NCBI GenBank assembly: GCA_964625275.1
Contig: CAZVBH010000119.1
Coordinates: forward strand, 1-5,791
DNA: 5,791 bases
Direction: 5' to 3'
From: UBA3775 sp964625275
GTDB taxonomy: Bacteria; Bacillota; Clostridia; Lachnospirales; Lachnospiraceae
Below are positions 4,466-5,791 of the stretch, one piece after another. Numbering within the stretch: position 1 is the first letter of the stretch; each line of letters starts with the position of its first letter. The translations under genes and the position numbers were made by a program. A model generated the notes under the pieces. The model ran no database searches and had not been told where the DNA came from. It worked only from the letters and a program-made list of their open reading frames with translations.

Positions 4466-5791
4466 TTAGCGATTAAGAATTGCTCCTTCTGCACCACTTG
4501 ATACGAGTGCTGCATATCTCTTGAGATATCCTGAGAGCTCTTTCTTCTTAGGAACAAAGCTTGCCATTCTTGCATCAAGCTCTTCCTGTGGAACCTTAAG
4601 CTCAAGCTTATTGCCAGGAATATCAATTGAAATGATATCGCCATCCTTAACTACACCGATAAGTCCGCCATCTGCTGCTTCCGGTGAAACATGTCCTATA
4701 CATGCTCCTCTGGTTGCACCTGAGAAACGTCCGTCTGTTATGAGGGCTACGCTGCTGCCGAGTCCCATTCCCATAATTGCTGAGGTAGGATTGAGCATTT
4801 CTCTCATACCAGGGCCACCCTTAGGTCCTTCATATCTGATAACGACTACATCACCGGCAACAATCTTTCCGGAATCAATAGCAGCCTGTGCTTCTTCCTC
4901 TGAATCGAATACCTTTGCAGGTCCTTCATGAACAAGCATTTCCGGCAATACTGCTGAACGCTTTACTACAGAGCCATTAACTGCAAGATTTCCACGAAGA
5001 ACTGCAATACCGCCTGTCTGGCTGTATGGATTGTCAATTGGACGAATTGTCTCAGGATCTTTATTTTCGTGACCCTTGATGTTTTCTCCAACTGTCTTTC
5101 CTGTACATGTCATGCAGTCAGTTTCAATAAGTCCTTTTTTGCTAAGCTCATTCATTACTGCATAAACTCCACCTGCCTCATTGAGGTCTTCCATGTAGGT
5201 ACGTCCTGCAGGTGCAAGATGGCAGAGGTTTGGAGTAACTGCACTGATATCATTTGCTATGTCAAGATTAATCTTGATTCCACATTCATTTGCAATTGCA
5301 GGAAGATGAAGCATTGAATTTGTTGAACATCCGAGTGCCATATCTACTGTTAAAGCATTCTTAAATGCCTTCTGAGTCATTATGTCTCTTGGCTTAATAT
5401 CCTTACGAACGAGCTCCATTACCTGCATTCCTGCATGCTTTGCAAGCTCAATTCTCTGTGAATAAACTGCAGGAATTGTACCATTTCCACTAAGTCCCAT
5501 TCCGAGAACCTCTGTGAGGCAGTTCATTGAATTAGCTGTATACATACCTGAGCATGAGCCACAGGTTGGACAGGTCTTACATTCATATTCAAGAAGCTTT
5601 TCGTCATCAATCTTTCCTGCATTGTACTGACCAACAGCCTCAAACATGCTTGAAAGTGAAGTTTTCTTTCCGCCAACATGTCCTGCAAGCATTGGACCGC
5701 CACTTACGAAAATTGTAGGGATGTTAAGTCTTGCTGCTGCCATAAGAAGTCCAGGTACATTTTTGTCACAGTTAGGAACCATTACAAGTGC
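4466..5791 (-). CDS. ilvD: Dihydroxy-acid dehydratase, missing its N-terminus at the window edge
   Basis: IlvD dehydrates 2,3-dihydroxy-isovalerate and 2,3-dihydroxy-3-methylvalerate to the 2-oxo acids that precede valine, leucine and isoleucine, using an Fe-S cluster and Mg2+. The visible 441 residues begin ALVMVPNCDKNVPG; family proteins are about 550-560 long, so roughly 115 are outside. Seen are the PNCDK motif (fragment 6-10, cluster Cys plus Mg-binding Asp-Lys), TCPTCGSCSGMYTANSMNC (a further cluster Cys), PGMREMLNPTSA, and TDGRFSGATRG with the proposed catalytic Ser. PGMREM favours IlvD over the related phosphogluconate dehydratase Edd. The expected first cluster Cys would be in the missing part. 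Tandem TAA TAG stops end the gene. Other ilv genes may lie upstream but are not visible. Confidence 0.96.
   Translation of the reverse strand, partial: ALVMVPNCDKNVPGLLMAAARLNIPTIFVSGGPMLAGHVGGKKTSLSSMFEAVGQYNAGKIDDEKLLEYECKTCPTCGSCSGMYTANSMNCLTEVLGMGLSGNGTIPAVYSQRIELAKHAGMQVMELVRKDIKPRDIMTQKAFKNALTVDMALGCSTNSMLHLPAIANECGIKINLDIANDISAVTPNLCHLAPAGRTYMEDLNEAGGVYAVMNELSKKGLIETDCMTCTGKTVGENIKGHENKDPETIRPIDNPYSQTGGIAVLRGNLAVNGSVVKRSAVLPEMLVHEGPAKVFDSEEEAQAAIDSGKIVAGDVVVIRYEGPKGGPGMREMLNPTSAIMGMGLGSSVALITDGRFSGATRGACIGHVSPEAADGGLIGVVKDGDIISIDIPGNKLELKVPQEELDARMASFVPKKKELSGYLKRYAALVSSGAEGAILNR

Noticed and set aside
1..5791. Novel defence, mobile or CRISPR system
   Set aside because: No direct-repeat array, transposase, recombinase, toxin-antitoxin pair or foreign-looking gene is visible; all genes are housekeeping or conserved families on one strand.

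Overview
All genes in this window lie on the minus strand, so they are read from high to low coordinates. Visible AT-rich base composition, Clostridia-style AGGAGG-type ribosome binding sites, the gene order rpmG-secE-nusG-rplK, a single-domain CarD-family regulator and a DUF815 AAA protein all fit a low-GC Bacillota of class Clostridia. The Lachnospiraceae (Roseburia, Butyrivibrio, Lachnospira or Coprococcus type) are the most likely family, but the exact taxon is an inference.

Layout in transcription order. (1) 5791-4466: the C-terminal four fifths of ilvD, dihydroxy-acid dehydratase of branched-chain amino acid synthesis, cut by the window edge. (2) 4465-4266: a 200-base AT-rich spacer with a weak hairpin and a perfect 30-base palindrome just upstream of the next gene. 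(3) 4265-3069: a DUF815-type AAA ATPase of unknown cellular role, probably started by GTG at 4265. (4) 3068-2906: a spacer holding a good sigma-A-type promoter for the next gene, with an inverted repeat across its -10. (5) 2905-2399: a CarD/CdnL-family RNA-polymerase-binding regulator, followed by a long intrinsic terminator (2342-2382). (6) 2295-1315: a polytopic membrane protein resembling the DUF2238/YjdF family. (7) 1298-1257: a stem-loop whose distal arm carries the -35 box of the next operon. (8) 1183-1: rpmG (ribosomal protein L33), secE (translocase subunit), nusG (transcription factor), then a structured leader and the first 21 codons of rplK (ribosomal protein L11).

How it works together. 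The rpmG-secE-nusG genes are tightly spaced (24 and 21 bases), share one strong promoter, and probably read through into rplK because no intrinsic terminator is visible between nusG and rplK. The nusG-rplK spacer carries a short motif that closely resembles the ribosomal protein L1 binding site of 23S rRNA, so L11/L1 synthesis is probably under translational feedback by L1. CarD and NusG are both RNA polymerase cofactors, and here they sit about 1.6 kb apart beside a translation/secretion operon.

No mobile element, CRISPR array, RNA gene or obvious novel multi-gene system is visible. This is a housekeeping region. Its most interesting content is regulatory: the L1-site mimic, the promoter embedded in a terminator-like stem, the inverted repeat over the carD promoter, and the perfect palindrome ahead of the AAA ATPase.
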